Positions 48,617 through 57,771 of a stretch of DNA of 64,000 bases are shown in pieces. Source of the DNA: Coralliovum pocilloporae. Its GTDB lineage: Bacteria > Pseudomonadota > Alphaproteobacteria > Rhizobiales > Cohaesibacteraceae. The translations under genes and the position numbers were made by a program. Where the stretch lies: NCBI RefSeq assembly GCF_030845175.1, contig NZ_CP132542.1, forward strand, positions 62,001 to 126,000. The letters are read 5' to 3'. Positions within the stretch are counted from its first letter, which is position 1. Every line of letters begins with the position of its first letter. The notes beneath the pieces are model-generated. The model was not told the origin of the DNA, did not search any database, and saw only the letters and a list, made by a program, of their open reading frames with translations.

Positions 48617-49510
48617 GTGTGGCAGGAGGTAGAATGGACTGCTCAGGATGGCCTCACATTACGCGGCCGGAGCTACGGGCCTCCAAATTGTCGGCATCCG
48701 CATGCAATTGTCTGCCTTCCTGGTCTGACCCGCAACAGCGGCGATTTCCACGATCTGGCAATCGCTTGCGCTGATGCAGGTTACCGCGCCATCACCATGG
48801 ACTCCCGCGGTCGCGGCCGGTCGGACTATGCAGAGGATTGGGAAACCTATTCCATCCTACAGGAAACACAGGACGTGCTGGCAGGGCTAACGGCGCTCGG
48901 CATTGAGAAGGCAACACTTATCGGCACCTCCCGCGGTGGTCTGATTTCTATGCTTATCGGCGTTCTGCAGCCCGCCGTTCTGGCCGGCGTTCTGCTAAAT
49001 GATATCGGACCTAAAATAGAGCTGAACGGCCTTCTTGCCATCAAGACCTATCTCGACAACCGCAGCACGCCTGAGAACTGGTCACAGGCGGTAGACATGG
49101 TCAAGGCGGCAGCTGCCTTGTCTTTTCCGAACCTGACCGAAGAGGAATGGGAGAAGTTCACCCAGGCCACATTCTGGGAGATATCACCCGACACCCTCGT
49201 GGCAGATTATGACCCCAACCTCCTGAAACCTCTTGCAGAACTGTCAGAGACAACCGAAATCCCGGAGCTCTGGCCGCAGTTTGAAGCTCTGGCTCATATA
49301 CCGGTTCTGGTTATGCGCGGAGCTCTGTCAACTCTTCTGTCCGATGAGACCGTCAACAGGATGCGGACAGTTCATCCGGATTGTGATTCCGTCACCATAG
49401 AGAACCAGGGTCATGCGCCGCTTTTCACATCAGAGGCAACCCTGAAACCAGCAATGGAGTTCATCAGTTCGACAGTTCTTTCGCCTGTTCAGTCGAACAG
49501 TCACACCTGA
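48617..49510 (+). CDS. Alpha/beta hydrolase
   Basis: Soluble 297-aa alpha/beta-fold hydrolase. The nucleophile elbow is LIGTSRGGLISML (Ser in GTSRG), the oxyanion strand is IVCLPGLTRNSGDF, and the acid/His pair lies in ALSTLLSDET and ENQGHAPLF. Substrate unknown. GTG 48617 has GGGGG nine nucleotides upstream and sits 2 bp after slt, so translation is coupled. Confidence 0.9.
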   Translation: MWQEVEWTAQDGLTLRGRSYGPPNCRHPHAIVCLPGLTRNSGDFHDLAIACADAGYRAITMDSRGRGRSDYAEDWETYSILQETQDVLAGLTALGIEKATLIGTSRGGLISMLIGVLQPAVLAGVLLNDIGPKIELNGLLAIKTYLDNRSTPENWSQAVDMVKAAAALSFPNLTEEEWEKFTQATFWEISPDTLVADYDPNLLKPLAELSETTEIPELWPQFEALAHIPVLVMRGALSTLLSDETVNRMRTVHPDCDSVTIENQGHAPLFTSEATLKPAMEFISSTVLSPVQSNSHT

Positions 49511-49647
49511 CCAGTTTGGGTGTCTGCGGGACGCCAACCATTTTCAAATCACCAATCGCTCAGCTCGTGAGTTCCACACATGCTGAGACAGCCAGCAGAA
49601 TCTATTTCTTAAGAAAACCAAATATCAATTTGATTTTTATGCAAAAA

Positions 49648-49752
49648 TCATAATTTCCGAGCAGGTTTCAACCTTCTGAGAAGCGTTCCGATCAGACATC
49701 CGCTAAGGAAAACCATCAGGATCAGGACGGAAACGTGAAGTGTCTCGATCAT
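49648..49752 (-). CDS. Tiny single-pass membrane protein, second of a pair
   Basis: A 34-aa frame: MIETLHVSVLILMVFLSGC starts a strongly hydrophobic helix, and the tail is basic (RRLKPARK). GGGAG stands 8 nt before ATG 49752. An in-frame ATG at 49767 overlaps the stop of the preceding tiny gene (TAATG) and would add 5 residues. Below it, TGATTTTT/AAAAATCA forms an AT-rich hairpin. No family known to me; short, hydrophobic, positively charged C-terminus suggests N-out or N-in single-pass topology. Confidence 0.5.
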   Translation of the reverse strand: MIETLHVSVLILMVFLSGCLIGTLLRRLKPARKL

Positions 49753-49766
49753 CTTGATGACTCCCA

Positions 49767-49862
49767 TTACGCTTCACTGTCAGTCAACAGGAAACCAACG
49801 GCAATTCCAATCAAAAGAACGAATAGAAGCGAGCCGCCAATCTGACCGGTTAATTCGAGCAT
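49767..49862 (-). CDS. Tiny single-pass membrane protein, first of a pair
   Basis: A 31-aa frame with a short polar start (MLELTGQIGG), one hydrophobic stretch (SLLFVLLIGIAVGFLL) and an acidic end (TDSEA). The ribosome site GGAGAAGG is close to ATG 49862. It lies between the porin terminator and the second tiny ORF, with a 15-nt gap or TAATG overlap to it. The opposite tail charges of the two proteins fit a heteromeric pair, but this is speculation. Confidence 0.5.
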   Translation of the reverse strand: MLELTGQIGGSLLFVLLIGIAVGFLLTDSEA

Positions 49863-49934
49863 CTGCCTTCTCCAATCTTCAGAACCCGTAACAGAATCGA
49901 CACTAACGGTTTCAAGCAACTGCGCCAAGACAAC

Positions 49935-49962
49935 AAAAAACCCGGCGGGAAAACCCGCCGGG
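49935..49962 (-). terminator. Rho-independent terminator of the porin gene
   Basis: CCCGGCGGG (49941-49949) and CCCGCCGGG (49954-49962), a 9-bp GC-rich stem with a 4-nt loop followed on the minus strand by TTTTTT. It ends the porin transcript 28 bp past the stop codon; the tiny ORFs beyond need their own promoter or read-through. Confidence 0.95.
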
Positions 49963-49990
49963 TCACTGTCAGACCAAAAGGTCCGTCAGA

Positions 49991-51124
49991 TTAGAACGTA
50001 CGCTGTACGCGGAAGACACCACCGTATACGTCAAACTCATCATCGGTGATACCGTTGATGGTGACAGGTGCGTCAATTTCAGCATGCTGCCAGTAAGCTT
50101 CAAGACCAACAACCAGACCAGAAACCGGGGTCCAGGACAGGGTTGCTGCTGCAGAGTAAGCTTCGATGTCGGAACCTACGACGTTTACATCAACATCAGA
50201 GTAAGAACCACTGATAGCCAGTGAGACATCAGAAGAGAAGAAGTGCAGGAAGCCAGCAGATACGTGGAAGATTTCTGCATCTGCATCGTTCAGATCAGAG
50301 TTGCTGATGCTTGCAGCAGAAGCAATCTGGTAATCTTCAAATGCGGAGTACTCAGCCAGGTCGTCTGCGTACAGAACATATACGCCTACACGGTCGTTAG
50401 CACCAGCTACCGGTACGTTGACTTCGAGGCCAGCGCCGATTGCAAAGCCAGTGTCGTCAGAACCGGTTGTTGCACCTTCACCAACAGCACCGGAGAGGTC
50501 AAAAGTACCCCAGCTCTGGTTGACAACAACTTTACCAACCAGGATCGGCAGTGTGTCAGCAGGAATGCCGTTTGCATCTTCGAGAGCAACTGTAGCAGAA
50601 ACGCCGTTACCTACGTCGAATGTGTAAGCAAGAACGTTGGTGTCTTCATAGTTATCCGGAACACCGAATTCAGACGCGAAGGAGTAGTGACCACCCCAAG
50701 TTGGGTAGAAGAAACCACCAGCAACACGACCGAATGTGAAGCCACCCCACTGTACGAAGCCAGCTTCGAGAGTGGTGGAAACAGAACCGTTATCCGTTAC
50801 GGTGAAGTAAACGGAAGAATAGGCGCGGAGAAGACCGAAGTCTGTCTGCGTACGAGCGTCGAGACGGAAGTAGGAACGAGCGCGGAAATCGAGATCGTTT
50901 TCGTCGCCACCTTCGGTGTCAGCGTCGATATAACGGTAGTCGGCACGAACACGACCACCAACGCGCAGGCAGGTGTCGGTGCCTGGCAGGTAGTAGAAAC
51001 CGGAACCGTAAGCGTCACAAACGCGAACGTAATCAACCGGCTCAGCCGGCAGGTCGGCAGCCTGAGCGCCAGCAACAGTCATAAGCGCAGCGGCAGAGCC
51101 GAGAACGAGAGTTTTAAAGTTCAT
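49991..51124 (-). CDS. Rhizobial-type outer-membrane porin (Omp2/RopA family)
   Basis: General diffusion porin of 377 aa. The signal peptide (MNFKTLVLGSAAALMTVAGA, cut at AQA-AD) is followed by the family's DLPAEPVDYVRVCDAYGSGF and YYLPGTDTCLRVGGRVRADY, with a paired-Cys motif. The rest is amphipathic beta-barrel strands, and the C-terminus ends FRVQRTF with the terminal Phe used by BAM. The start ATG 51124 has GGAGG 7 nt before it; the open frame back to 51511 is untranslated leader. A strong terminator follows. Likely an abundant protein, given strong signals. Confidence 0.95.
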   Translation of the reverse strand: MNFKTLVLGSAAALMTVAGAQAADLPAEPVDYVRVCDAYGSGFYYLPGTDTCLRVGGRVRADYRYIDADTEGGDENDLDFRARSYFRLDARTQTDFGLLRAYSSVYFTVTDNGSVSTTLEAGFVQWGGFTFGRVAGGFFYPTWGGHYSFASEFGVPDNYEDTNVLAYTFDVGNGVSATVALEDANGIPADTLPILVGKVVVNQSWGTFDLSGAVGEGATTGSDDTGFAIGAGLEVNVPVAGANDRVGVYVLYADDLAEYSAFEDYQIASAASISNSDLNDADAEIFHVSAGFLHFFSSDVSLAISGSYSDVDVNVVGSDIEAYSAAATLSWTPVSGLVVGLEAYWQHAEIDAPVTINGITDDEFDVYGGVFRVQRTF

Positions 51125-51319
51125 TTCTGACCTCCAATCAGATCGATCAAAGGGAATTGAGTTCTTCGGCGCCTGGCCGGTGAGAAACGTCATGTCCCCG
51201 CGAGACCCAATGTTTTCGAGAACCACCCCAGTCCTTGAGAACATCAGTTGACAGTCTGGATTACCCCCAAACCGCAGGATCAACATACTCATGCTTTTTT
51301 TGAGAACAAGCCAATAATA

Positions 51320-51333
51320 CACCCATATGGGTG
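51320..51333. promoter_or_regulatory. 14-bp palindrome upstream of the porin gene
   Basis: CACCCATATGGGTG is a perfect palindrome about 195 bp upstream of the porin start, next to TATTAT on the minus strand, which might be a -10 element. If so it would be an operator over the core promoter and the porin would have a long leader. The 479-bp gap (51125-51603) otherwise contains only this leader, a terminator and a short inverted repeat AGGTGAT/ATCACCT near 51520-51556. Confidence 0.4.
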
Positions 51334-51458
51334 AATAGGATGAGGGTGTTGCAAGAAAGCCACAAACCCACCCGTCAGACCGGCAATTTTGAAAGGATTC
51401 ATTAAGAAACTGGCCAATTTCAGGCGATTTCCTGCGGGTAATGCACAGAAGCCAGATT

Positions 51459-51497
51459 AAAAAAACGCCTCTGCGCAACTTAATGCAGCAGAGGCGT
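51459..51497 (-). terminator. Rho-independent terminator of the TPP-enzyme operon
   Basis: ACGCCTCTGC (51465-51474) and GCAGAGGCGT (51488-51497), a perfect 10-bp stem, followed on the minus strand by seven T residues. It lies about 105 bp past the TPP-enzyme stop codon. Confidence 0.9.
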
Positions 51498-51603
51498 AGA
51501 ATTCTTGTCACAGAATTAAAGGTGATGACCTTCGCCCGAGAGCGTTTTTATCACCTGATTGGGACTATACGCGGATTGGAGAGAAAGGCAATAGGAAATT
51601 ACC

Positions 51604-53271
51604 TCATTTGGGGTGGTTTAGAGCCTTTTCCCGCAAGGCAGAGAGTGTTGTCGCAGGGGTAATGCCTTCCGGATCTATCTTTATATGCAGCAATGCCGGG
51701 CCGTTTGATGCCTTCGCAGCGCGGAAAAGATCAGCAAACTCTTCGGTTTTTTCCACCGTCGCTCCAAACACGCCATAGGATCGCGCCCAGGCCGCAAAAT
51801 CCGGATTGATCAGGGAGGTTGCCGATAGACGTGCTGGATACTCCCTCTCCTGATGCATACGAATCGTGCCGTACATGCCATTATCCACCACAAGAACAAT
51901 GACAGCGGCTCCAGCCTGAACAGCCGTACCGAATTCCTGACATGTCATCTGGAAGCAGCCATCTCCCGCAAAAGCCACAACATCCCTGTCCGGATGCAGC
52001 AGTTTGGCCGCAACAGCAGCCGGAACACCATATCCCATCGACCCGGATGTCGGCGCTGCCTGAGTAGCGAATCTCCTGAATGGCCAGAAACGATGGATCC
52101 AGGTGGCATAATTGCCCGCGCCATTGCAGAGAATCGAATCGTCCGGCAACTCCCCTTTAAGCCATGCGACGATCTCACCCATATGCACATCACCCGGCAT
52201 GCTGTCGGGGATTCGGGACCAGGAGAGATAGTCTTTATGAGTCGATTCTGCCCAATCAGAATACTGAGGGATAGAATCATCCTGATTATAAGCCGCCAGG
52301 GCGGACGCAAACCCACGGGGTGATGCGTGGATAGCCAGATCAGGCCGATAGACACGTCCAAGCTCTTCCACACCGGCATGAATATGGATAAACGGCTGCC
52401 TTGGAGACGGGATATCAAGCAGCTCATAGCTCTGAGATGGCATTTCCGACAGGCGCCCACCCAGGAGAATCAGGCAATCCGACTCATCAATGCGTGCCCG
52501 CAGCTTCGGATTGAGACCGATTCCCACATCTCCGGCATAAAGCGGATGTGAATGGTCAAACAGCATCTGACGACGGAAGGAGCAGGCGATCGGCACAGAG
52601 AACCGCTCCGCAAAGCCTTTAACCTGATCCACGGCATCCTGAGACCATCTAGAACCACCAAGAATCATCAATGGCCGCCCAGCCGCCTCGATTCGCCTGA
52701 CAAAATCAGCAATCTGATCAGATCCCGGATAGGTTTCCACCGGCTTCCAGGGTGCGGGCTGGGATATATCAGCTGTATCAATCAGCGCATCTTCGGGCAG
52801 AGCCAGAACAACAGGCCCCGGCCGACCGCTGGTGGCTACATGAAAAGCGCGGGAGATCATCTCCGGCACGCGCTCTGCCGAATCGATCTCAGCAACCCAC
52901 TTTGCCATGGGACTGAAGAATCGCCGGTAATCGACTTCCTGAAAGGCTTCACGCTCGCGGAACCGGGAATCAATCTGGCCAATGAACAGAATCATCGGCG
53001 TTGAATCCTGATAAGCAATATGCACCCCGGCAGCCGCATTGGTTGCTCCAGGCCCACGCGTCACCATACAAATGCCGGGCGTACCCGTCAGCTTGCCCCA
53101 GGCATCCGCCATCATAGCGGCTCCACCTTCCTGCCGACAGACAGTTGTTTCAATCCTGCTGTCATGAAGCCCGTCGAGAACCGCCAGATAACTCTCGCCC
53201 GGTATGCAGAACACCCGTTCCACACCGTGGGTTTCAAGCGCTTCAACAATCAACTGTCCGCCGGTTTTCAT
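51604..53271 (-). CDS. Thiamine pyrophosphate-dependent enzyme (acetolactate synthase-like)
   Basis: A 555-aa member of the TPP enzyme superfamily, with N-terminal PYR domain (VFCIPGESYLAVLDGL, catalytic Glu), central FAD/DHS-like domain (about 190-330), and C-terminal PP domain (VVAFAGDGCFQMTCQEFGTA, then VLVVDNGMYGTI, the GDG...N cofactor motif). It resembles IlvB-like proteins of unknown substrate rather than true anabolic acetolactate synthase; no ilvN subunit adjoins. Start 53271 has GAGGACAG upstream. It is 10 bp from the YbaY-like lipoprotein gene and ends in a strong terminator. Confidence 0.85.
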   Translation of the reverse strand: MKTGGQLIVEALETHGVERVFCIPGESYLAVLDGLHDSRIETTVCRQEGGAAMMADAWGKLTGTPGICMVTRGPGATNAAAGVHIAYQDSTPMILFIGQIDSRFREREAFQEVDYRRFFSPMAKWVAEIDSAERVPEMISRAFHVATSGRPGPVVLALPEDALIDTADISQPAPWKPVETYPGSDQIADFVRRIEAAGRPLMILGGSRWSQDAVDQVKGFAERFSVPIACSFRRQMLFDHSHPLYAGDVGIGLNPKLRARIDESDCLILLGGRLSEMPSQSYELLDIPSPRQPFIHIHAGVEELGRVYRPDLAIHASPRGFASALAAYNQDDSIPQYSDWAESTHKDYLSWSRIPDSMPGDVHMGEIVAWLKGELPDDSILCNGAGNYATWIHRFWPFRRFATQAAPTSGSMGYGVPAAVAAKLLHPDRDVVAFAGDGCFQMTCQEFGTAVQAGAAVIVLVVDNGMYGTIRMHQEREYPARLSATSLINPDFAAWARSYGVFGATVEKTEEFADLFRAAKASNGPALLHIKIDPEGITPATTLSALREKALNHPK

Positions 53272-53281
53272 TCTGTCCTCA

Positions 53282-53716
53282 TCAACCTGGTTTGGTCACC
53301 ATGACCCGGACCTGCTTCTGGCCCGCTTTAAAAGGAATATGTGTGTCATTGATAAAGCGCAGCACGCCATCCTTGACGATATGAACGGAAATCGAGCACC
53401 GCCCCTCTTCCTTGCATAGCTCCAGAGACGCCTGATCAATCGGGAAAGACAGCCGCAAGGACTTGTCCGCCCGCCTGAGAGTGGTTTCATCACCCGCAAG
53501 AGCTTTTGATGGAGCGTCAGCCAAAGCCGTATCCGCGATTGTAATCACCACACGACTTCTGGCCGGGATAATCCGATGTGCCTTGGTCCTGATGGTAACC
53601 GCAAGCAGGCCATCCCCAACTCTGGCCGCGGGCGGCCTGTCGATTTCAAAGGATGGTGCGCAACCGGACAGGACAAGAAGTCCGGTACCGAGAAGAAAGG
53701 CAAGAGGTCTGAACAT
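53282..53716 (-). CDS. YbaY/YscW-family lipoprotein
   Basis: A 144-aa lipoprotein: signal and lipobox LVLSGC (Cys at about 19), then a beta-sandwich with RSRVVITIADTALADAPSKA, the typical D-x-A-D-A-P region of YbaY, and VLRFINDTHIPF near the end. Function of this family is unclear. It is the apparent first gene of a two-gene unit with the TPP enzyme, an unexpected pairing of an envelope and a cytoplasmic protein. Confidence 0.75.
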   Translation of the reverse strand: MFRPLAFLLGTGLLVLSGCAPSFEIDRPPAARVGDGLLAVTIRTKAHRIIPARSRVVITIADTALADAPSKALAGDETTLRRADKSLRLSFPIDQASLELCKEEGRCSISVHIVKDGVLRFINDTHIPFKAGQKQVRVMVTKPG

Positions 53717-53800
53717 GAAGACTACCCTGATGAGGAATCAGATAACGCACTATGATGATGTGCTCCTACTATGCGGGCAAATCACCTCTGCGTCTCATTC

Positions 53801-54976
53801 CTACTCCTTCCATCCGATTTCGGCCAAAATCTGATCGGTATGCTCACCCAGACCAGGTGCATGGCGATCACTGCACAGTGTCTCACCATTTCGGATAATC
53901 GGCAGACGCACACTCGGAATGGTGCCGTCAGACGCATGGTCATGTTCCAGACTGACCTGCATGCGGCGAGACTGGACATGGCGGTCGCTGAAAACATCCG
54001 CCACTGTGTTGATCGGCCCGACAGGCACGCCCCGCTCGGCCAGCGTCTCAAGCAGATCATCCCGCTTCCACAAGCTGGTTTTCTCTGTCAGAAGCGCAAT
54101 CAGTTCCTCTCGAGCAGCTATCCGCGCCTGATTGGTGGCGAAACGCGGATCTGAGGAGAGAGCCGGACAGTCCAGAACCTGACACAGTTTTTCGAACTGA
54201 CCATTATTGCCAACCGCAATGATCAGATGACCATCCAGAACCGGGAAAACCTGATAGGGCACAATATTGGGATGTGCATTGCCCATACGTCTGGGCGCCT
54301 GACCTGAGACCAGATAATTGAGTGCCTGATTGGCCAGAACACCCGTCTGACAATCGAGAAGCGCCATATCCAGATGACAGCCTTCGCCTGTCTTCTCCCG
54401 TTCAATCAGTGCCGATTGAATGCCGATGACAGAATACAGCCCGGTAAAGATATCAGCGTAGGCAACACCAACTTTCTGCGGCTCTCCTTCCGGATCACCA
54501 GTGAGATCCATGATTCCGCCCATACCCTGAATCATAAAGTCATACCCGGCGCGGGCGGCATAGGGCCCGGTCTGCCCAAATCCGGTAATTGAACAATAGA
54601 TCAGCCGAGGATTGATCTCTTTCAGGCTGTCATAGTCGAGGCCATATTTCTTGAGGCCACCAACCTTGAAATTCTCAATCAGAATATCGCTGCGCTTGAC
54701 CAGTTCGCGGACAAGGCGCTGCCCGCTCTCGTCGCGAAAATCAACTGCCACGGACCGCTTGCCGCGATTACAGGCATGGAAATAGGCCGCATCCAGATGG
54801 TCACCATCTACAGCCTCGACAAACGGAGGGCCCCACCCTCGGGTATCATCCCCCTGCCCGGGCTGCTCCACCTTGATCACATCGGCGCCCAGGTCAGCCA
54901 GCGCCTGACCGGCCCATGGGCCTGCCAGAATACGCGCCAGCTCCAGAACCCTGATCCCTTCCAGCGGACGTGTCAT
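53801..54976 (-). CDS. Family III CoA-transferase, probably succinyl-CoA:glutarate CoA-transferase
   Basis: CaiB/BaiF (class III) CoA-transferase of 391 aa. Key sequence: LELARILAGPWAGQALADLG, VIKVEQPGQGDDTRGWGPPF and the region holding the catalytic Asp (CHLDMALLDCQTGVLANQAL). Such an enzyme next to glutaryl-CoA dehydrogenase corresponds to GcdG of Pseudomonas and human SUGCT, which activate glutarate. The start is ATG 54976 (MTRPLEGIR), with AGGAGAGG upstream; the longer frame is not family-like. Assignment of glutarate as substrate is from context. Confidence 0.85.
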   Translation of the reverse strand: MTRPLEGIRVLELARILAGPWAGQALADLGADVIKVEQPGQGDDTRGWGPPFVEAVDGDHLDAAYFHACNRGKRSVAVDFRDESGQRLVRELVKRSDILIENFKVGGLKKYGLDYDSLKEINPRLIYCSITGFGQTGPYAARAGYDFMIQGMGGIMDLTGDPEGEPQKVGVAYADIFTGLYSVIGIQSALIEREKTGEGCHLDMALLDCQTGVLANQALNYLVSGQAPRRMGNAHPNIVPYQVFPVLDGHLIIAVGNNGQFEKLCQVLDCPALSSDPRFATNQARIAAREELIALLTEKTSLWKRDDLLETLAERGVPVGPINTVADVFSDRHVQSRRMQVSLEHDHASDGTIPSVRLPIIRNGETLCSDRHAPGLGEHTDQILAEIGWKE

Positions 54977-55001
54977 TGCCCTCTCCTGTCTGTCAGACGT
55001 C

Positions 55002-56213
55002 TCAGAAGAAAGCCTGCAGGCCGGTCTGCGCACGGCCAAGGATCAGTGCATGCACATCATGTGTGCCTTCATAGGTGTTGACCGTTTCCAGATTCGCAGA
55101 GTGCCGGATCACATGGAATTCGTCCGCAATACCGTTACCGCCGTGCATGTCACGCGCCAGGCGGGCGATATCCAGCGCCTTGCCGCAATTGTTCCGCTTG
55201 ACGATGGAAATCATCTCTGGTGCGGCCCGCGCCTCATCCATCAACCGGCCAACCCGCAGGGAAGCCTGCAGACCAAGGGCAATCTCCGTCTGCATATCCG
55301 CCAGTTTCTTCTGGAACAGCTGAGTCTGGGCCAGAGGGCGACCGAACTGCTTCCGGTCCAGGCCATATTGCCGGGCCGCATGCCAGCAGAATTCAGCCGA
55401 GCCCAGAACACCCCAGGAAATGCCATACCGTGCTCGGTTCAGACATCCGAACGGCCCTTTCAGGCCGGAGACATTCGGAAGCAGCGCCTCTTCCGGTACA
55501 ACCACACCGTCCAGAACAATTTCACCGGTGATGGACGCCCGCAGAGACTGCTTTCCTTCAATCTTCGGCGCTGTGAGACCCGGCAAGCCCTTGTCCAGAA
55601 CAAACCCACGGATCTTGCCATCATGAGCATCAGACTTGGCCCAGATGACAAAGACATCAGCAACCGGCGAGTTTGAAATCCACATCTTGGATCCGGTCAG
55701 ACGATACCCGTCCGAAACCTTCTCGGCCCGCGTTTTCATGCCAGCAGGATCAGACCCCGCATCCGGCTCTGTCAGGCCAAAGCAGCCGATATATTCACCA
55801 CTGGCAAGCTTGGGCAGATAACGCTGGCGCTGCTCCTCGGAGCCATAGGCATAGATTGGATACATCACCAGCGACGACTGGACGCTCATAGCAGAGCGAT
55901 AACCGGAATCAACCCGCTCGATTTCCCGCGCCACGAGGCCATAAGTGACGTAGCTTGTACCCGCGCCACCATACTGTTCAGGTGTTGTGGGTCCGAGGAG
56001 GCCCAGCTCTCCCATCTCATTCATGATGTCACGATCGAACCGCTCTTCCCGATAGGCGGAAAGCACGCGCGGCATCAGCTTGTCCTGGGCATAGGCGCGC
56101 GCTGCGTCTCGCACCATACGCTCTTCTTCGGATAGTTGATCATCCAGATAGAACGGATCGTCCCACTGAAAGGAGCCAAGGTCGGGTCTGTCTTTTGCTT
56201 TCAGGTCAGTCAT
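55002..56213 (-). CDS. gcdH: Glutaryl-CoA dehydrogenase
   Basis: FAD acyl-CoA dehydrogenase (403 aa) that oxidises and decarboxylates glutaryl-CoA to crotonyl-CoA. Diagnostic stretches: [39 protein letters not shown] and the catalytic-Glu region [20 protein letters not shown]. The start is ATG 56213 ([10 protein letters not shown]), preceded by GGAG. It lies 18 bp past the aminoadipate-semialdehyde dehydrogenase gene and 25 bp before the CoA-transferase, forming one operon. Confidence 0.95.
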   Translation of the reverse strand: MTDLKAKDRPDLGSFQWDDPFYLDDQLSEEERMVRDAARAYAQDKLMPRVLSAYREERFDRDIMNEMGELGLLGPTTPEQYGGAGTSYVTYGLVAREIERVDSGYRSAMSVQSSLVMYPIYAYGSEEQRQRYLPKLASGEYIGCFGLTEPDAGSDPAGMKTRAEKVSDGYRLTGSKMWISNSPVADVFVIWAKSDAHDGKIRGFVLDKGLPGLTAPKIEGKQSLRASITGEIVLDGVVVPEEALLPNVSGLKGPFGCLNRARYGISWGVLGSAEFCWHAARQYGLDRKQFGRPLAQTQLFQKKLADMQTEIALGLQASLRVGRLMDEARAAPEMISIVKRNNCGKALDIARLARDMHGGNGIADEFHVIRHSANLETVNTYEGTHDVHALILGRAQTGLQAFF

Positions 56214-56231
56214 CGCCTTCAACTCCGGGGA

Positions 56232-57743
56232 TCATTCAACATCAAAGCTGACGCCCTGCGCCAAAGGCAGGTCGCGGGAATAGTTGATCGTATTGGTGGC
56301 ACGCCGCATATAGGCTTTCCAGGCATCCGATCCGGATTCACGACCGCCACCGGTTTCTTTCTCGCCACCGAAAGCACCACCGATCTCTGCACCGGACGGG
56401 CCGATATTTACATTGCAGATACCACAGTCAGACCCAGCAGCTGACATGAACTGCTCGGCTTCCCGCATGTCATTGGTAAAGACGGATGATGAAAGCCCCT
56501 GCGGAACATCATTGTGAAGCGCAACGGCTTCATCAAAGTCGGAATAGCGCATCACATAGAGAATGGGCGCAAACGTCTCCCGTTTGACCACATCGGCCTG
56601 CTCGGAAATCTCAACAATGGCCGGCTGTACATAATAACCATCGCCCGGCCCTTCGACCCGGTCCCCACCCTGTACCGACGCGCCACACGCTCTGGCATCG
56701 TCGAGAGCTGTCTGCATGCCGTTGAAGGCCCCTTCATCAACAAGCGGACCGATCAGCGTTCCGGCATCCCGAGGATCACCAATGCTGACAGACTGATAGG
56801 CCTTCTTCAGGCGTGGGACCAGGGCATCATAAACATCATCATGGACAATCAGACGACGCAGGGTCGTACAGCGCTGGCCACAGGTTCCCATGGCAGCAAA
56901 AGCCACACCACGGAGAACCAGATCCAGATCAGCCGTCGGCGTGATAATCGCCCCGTTATTGCCGCCCAGCTCAAGAATGGAGCGACCAAAGCGAGCCGCA
57001 ACGCGCGGAGCAACTTCCCGGCCCATGCGGGTCGAGCCCGTTGCCGAGATAAGCGGTACGCGCGTGTCATCGACGAGCTGCTCACCAAGGTCACGACCAC
57101 CAATGATCAGGCCCAGCAGACCATCCGGTGCGTCGCCAAAGCGATCCAGTGCCCGCTTGAAGATTGCTTCACAGGCCAGCGCAGTCAGCGGCGTCTTCTC
57201 AGACGGTTTCCACACAACACTGTTGCCCGCCACCAGGGTCAGAGCCGAATTCCAGGACCAGACAGCCACAGGGAAATTGAATGCCGTAATCACCCCGCAG
57301 GCCCCGATCGGGTGCCAGGTTTCCATCATCCGGTGTCCAGGGCGCTCTGTCGCAATCGTGAGACCATAAAGCTGACGGGAGAGACCAACGGCGAAATCAC
57401 AGATATCGATCATCTCCTGAACTTCGCCCAGGCCTTCCGAAATGATCTTCCCGGCCTCAAGGGTTACAACGCGGCCAAGATCGTCCTTGGAAGCCCGCAG
57501 TTCCTCGCCCAGCAGGCGAATGAGTTCACCACGACGGGGTGCCGGGACCTGACGCCAGGCTTTGAACGCGGCATCTGCGTCTTCAATCATCTGCGCCACA
57601 TCTGCAGCGCTGTGTTCTGCAATCCGCGCCAGCTCGGCCCCATCAACAGGAGACCGGGCAGGCAGAGACCCGCCTTCAAGCCTTGCCAGATCAACACCGA
57701 TACGGCCTAGAACATCACGGATTTCTACTGCAGACGATTGCAT
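56232..57743 (-). CDS. amaB: ALDH7-type dehydrogenase (2-aminoadipate semialdehyde dehydrogenase)
   Basis: NAD-dependent aldehyde dehydrogenase of 503 aa from the ALDH7A1/AmaB branch, oxidising 2-aminoadipate 6-semialdehyde (in equilibrium with piperideine-6-carboxylate) to 2-aminoadipate. Catalytic Cys is in GTCGQRCTTLRR and the Glu in SILELGGNNGAI. The C-terminus has GGEKETGGGRESGSDAWKAY and RRATNTINYS, specific to ALDH7. ATG 57743 has GAGAGG upstream; TTG 57755 is in frame. Head of the lysine-catabolic operon, divergent from a LysR gene. Confidence 0.92.
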   Translation of the reverse strand: MQSSAVEIRDVLGRIGVDLARLEGGSLPARSPVDGAELARIAEHSAADVAQMIEDADAAFKAWRQVPAPRRGELIRLLGEELRASKDDLGRVVTLEAGKIISEGLGEVQEMIDICDFAVGLSRQLYGLTIATERPGHRMMETWHPIGACGVITAFNFPVAVWSWNSALTLVAGNSVVWKPSEKTPLTALACEAIFKRALDRFGDAPDGLLGLIIGGRDLGEQLVDDTRVPLISATGSTRMGREVAPRVAARFGRSILELGGNNGAIITPTADLDLVLRGVAFAAMGTCGQRCTTLRRLIVHDDVYDALVPRLKKAYQSVSIGDPRDAGTLIGPLVDEGAFNGMQTALDDARACGASVQGGDRVEGPGDGYYVQPAIVEISEQADVVKRETFAPILYVMRYSDFDEAVALHNDVPQGLSSSVFTNDMREAEQFMSAAGSDCGICNVNIGPSGAEIGGAFGGEKETGGGRESGSDAWKAYMRRATNTINYSRDLPLAQGVSFDVE

Positions 57744-57771
57744 GACACCTCTCAACGGATTCTATTTGGTC

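Noticed and set aside
50243..51130. A 295-codon frame antisense to the porin
   Set aside because: The porin has signal peptide, ribosome site, terminal Phe and terminator; the opposite frame has none.
56514..57710. A 398-codon plus-strand frame
   Set aside because: Antisense to the ALDH7 gene; low-complexity composition without family features.
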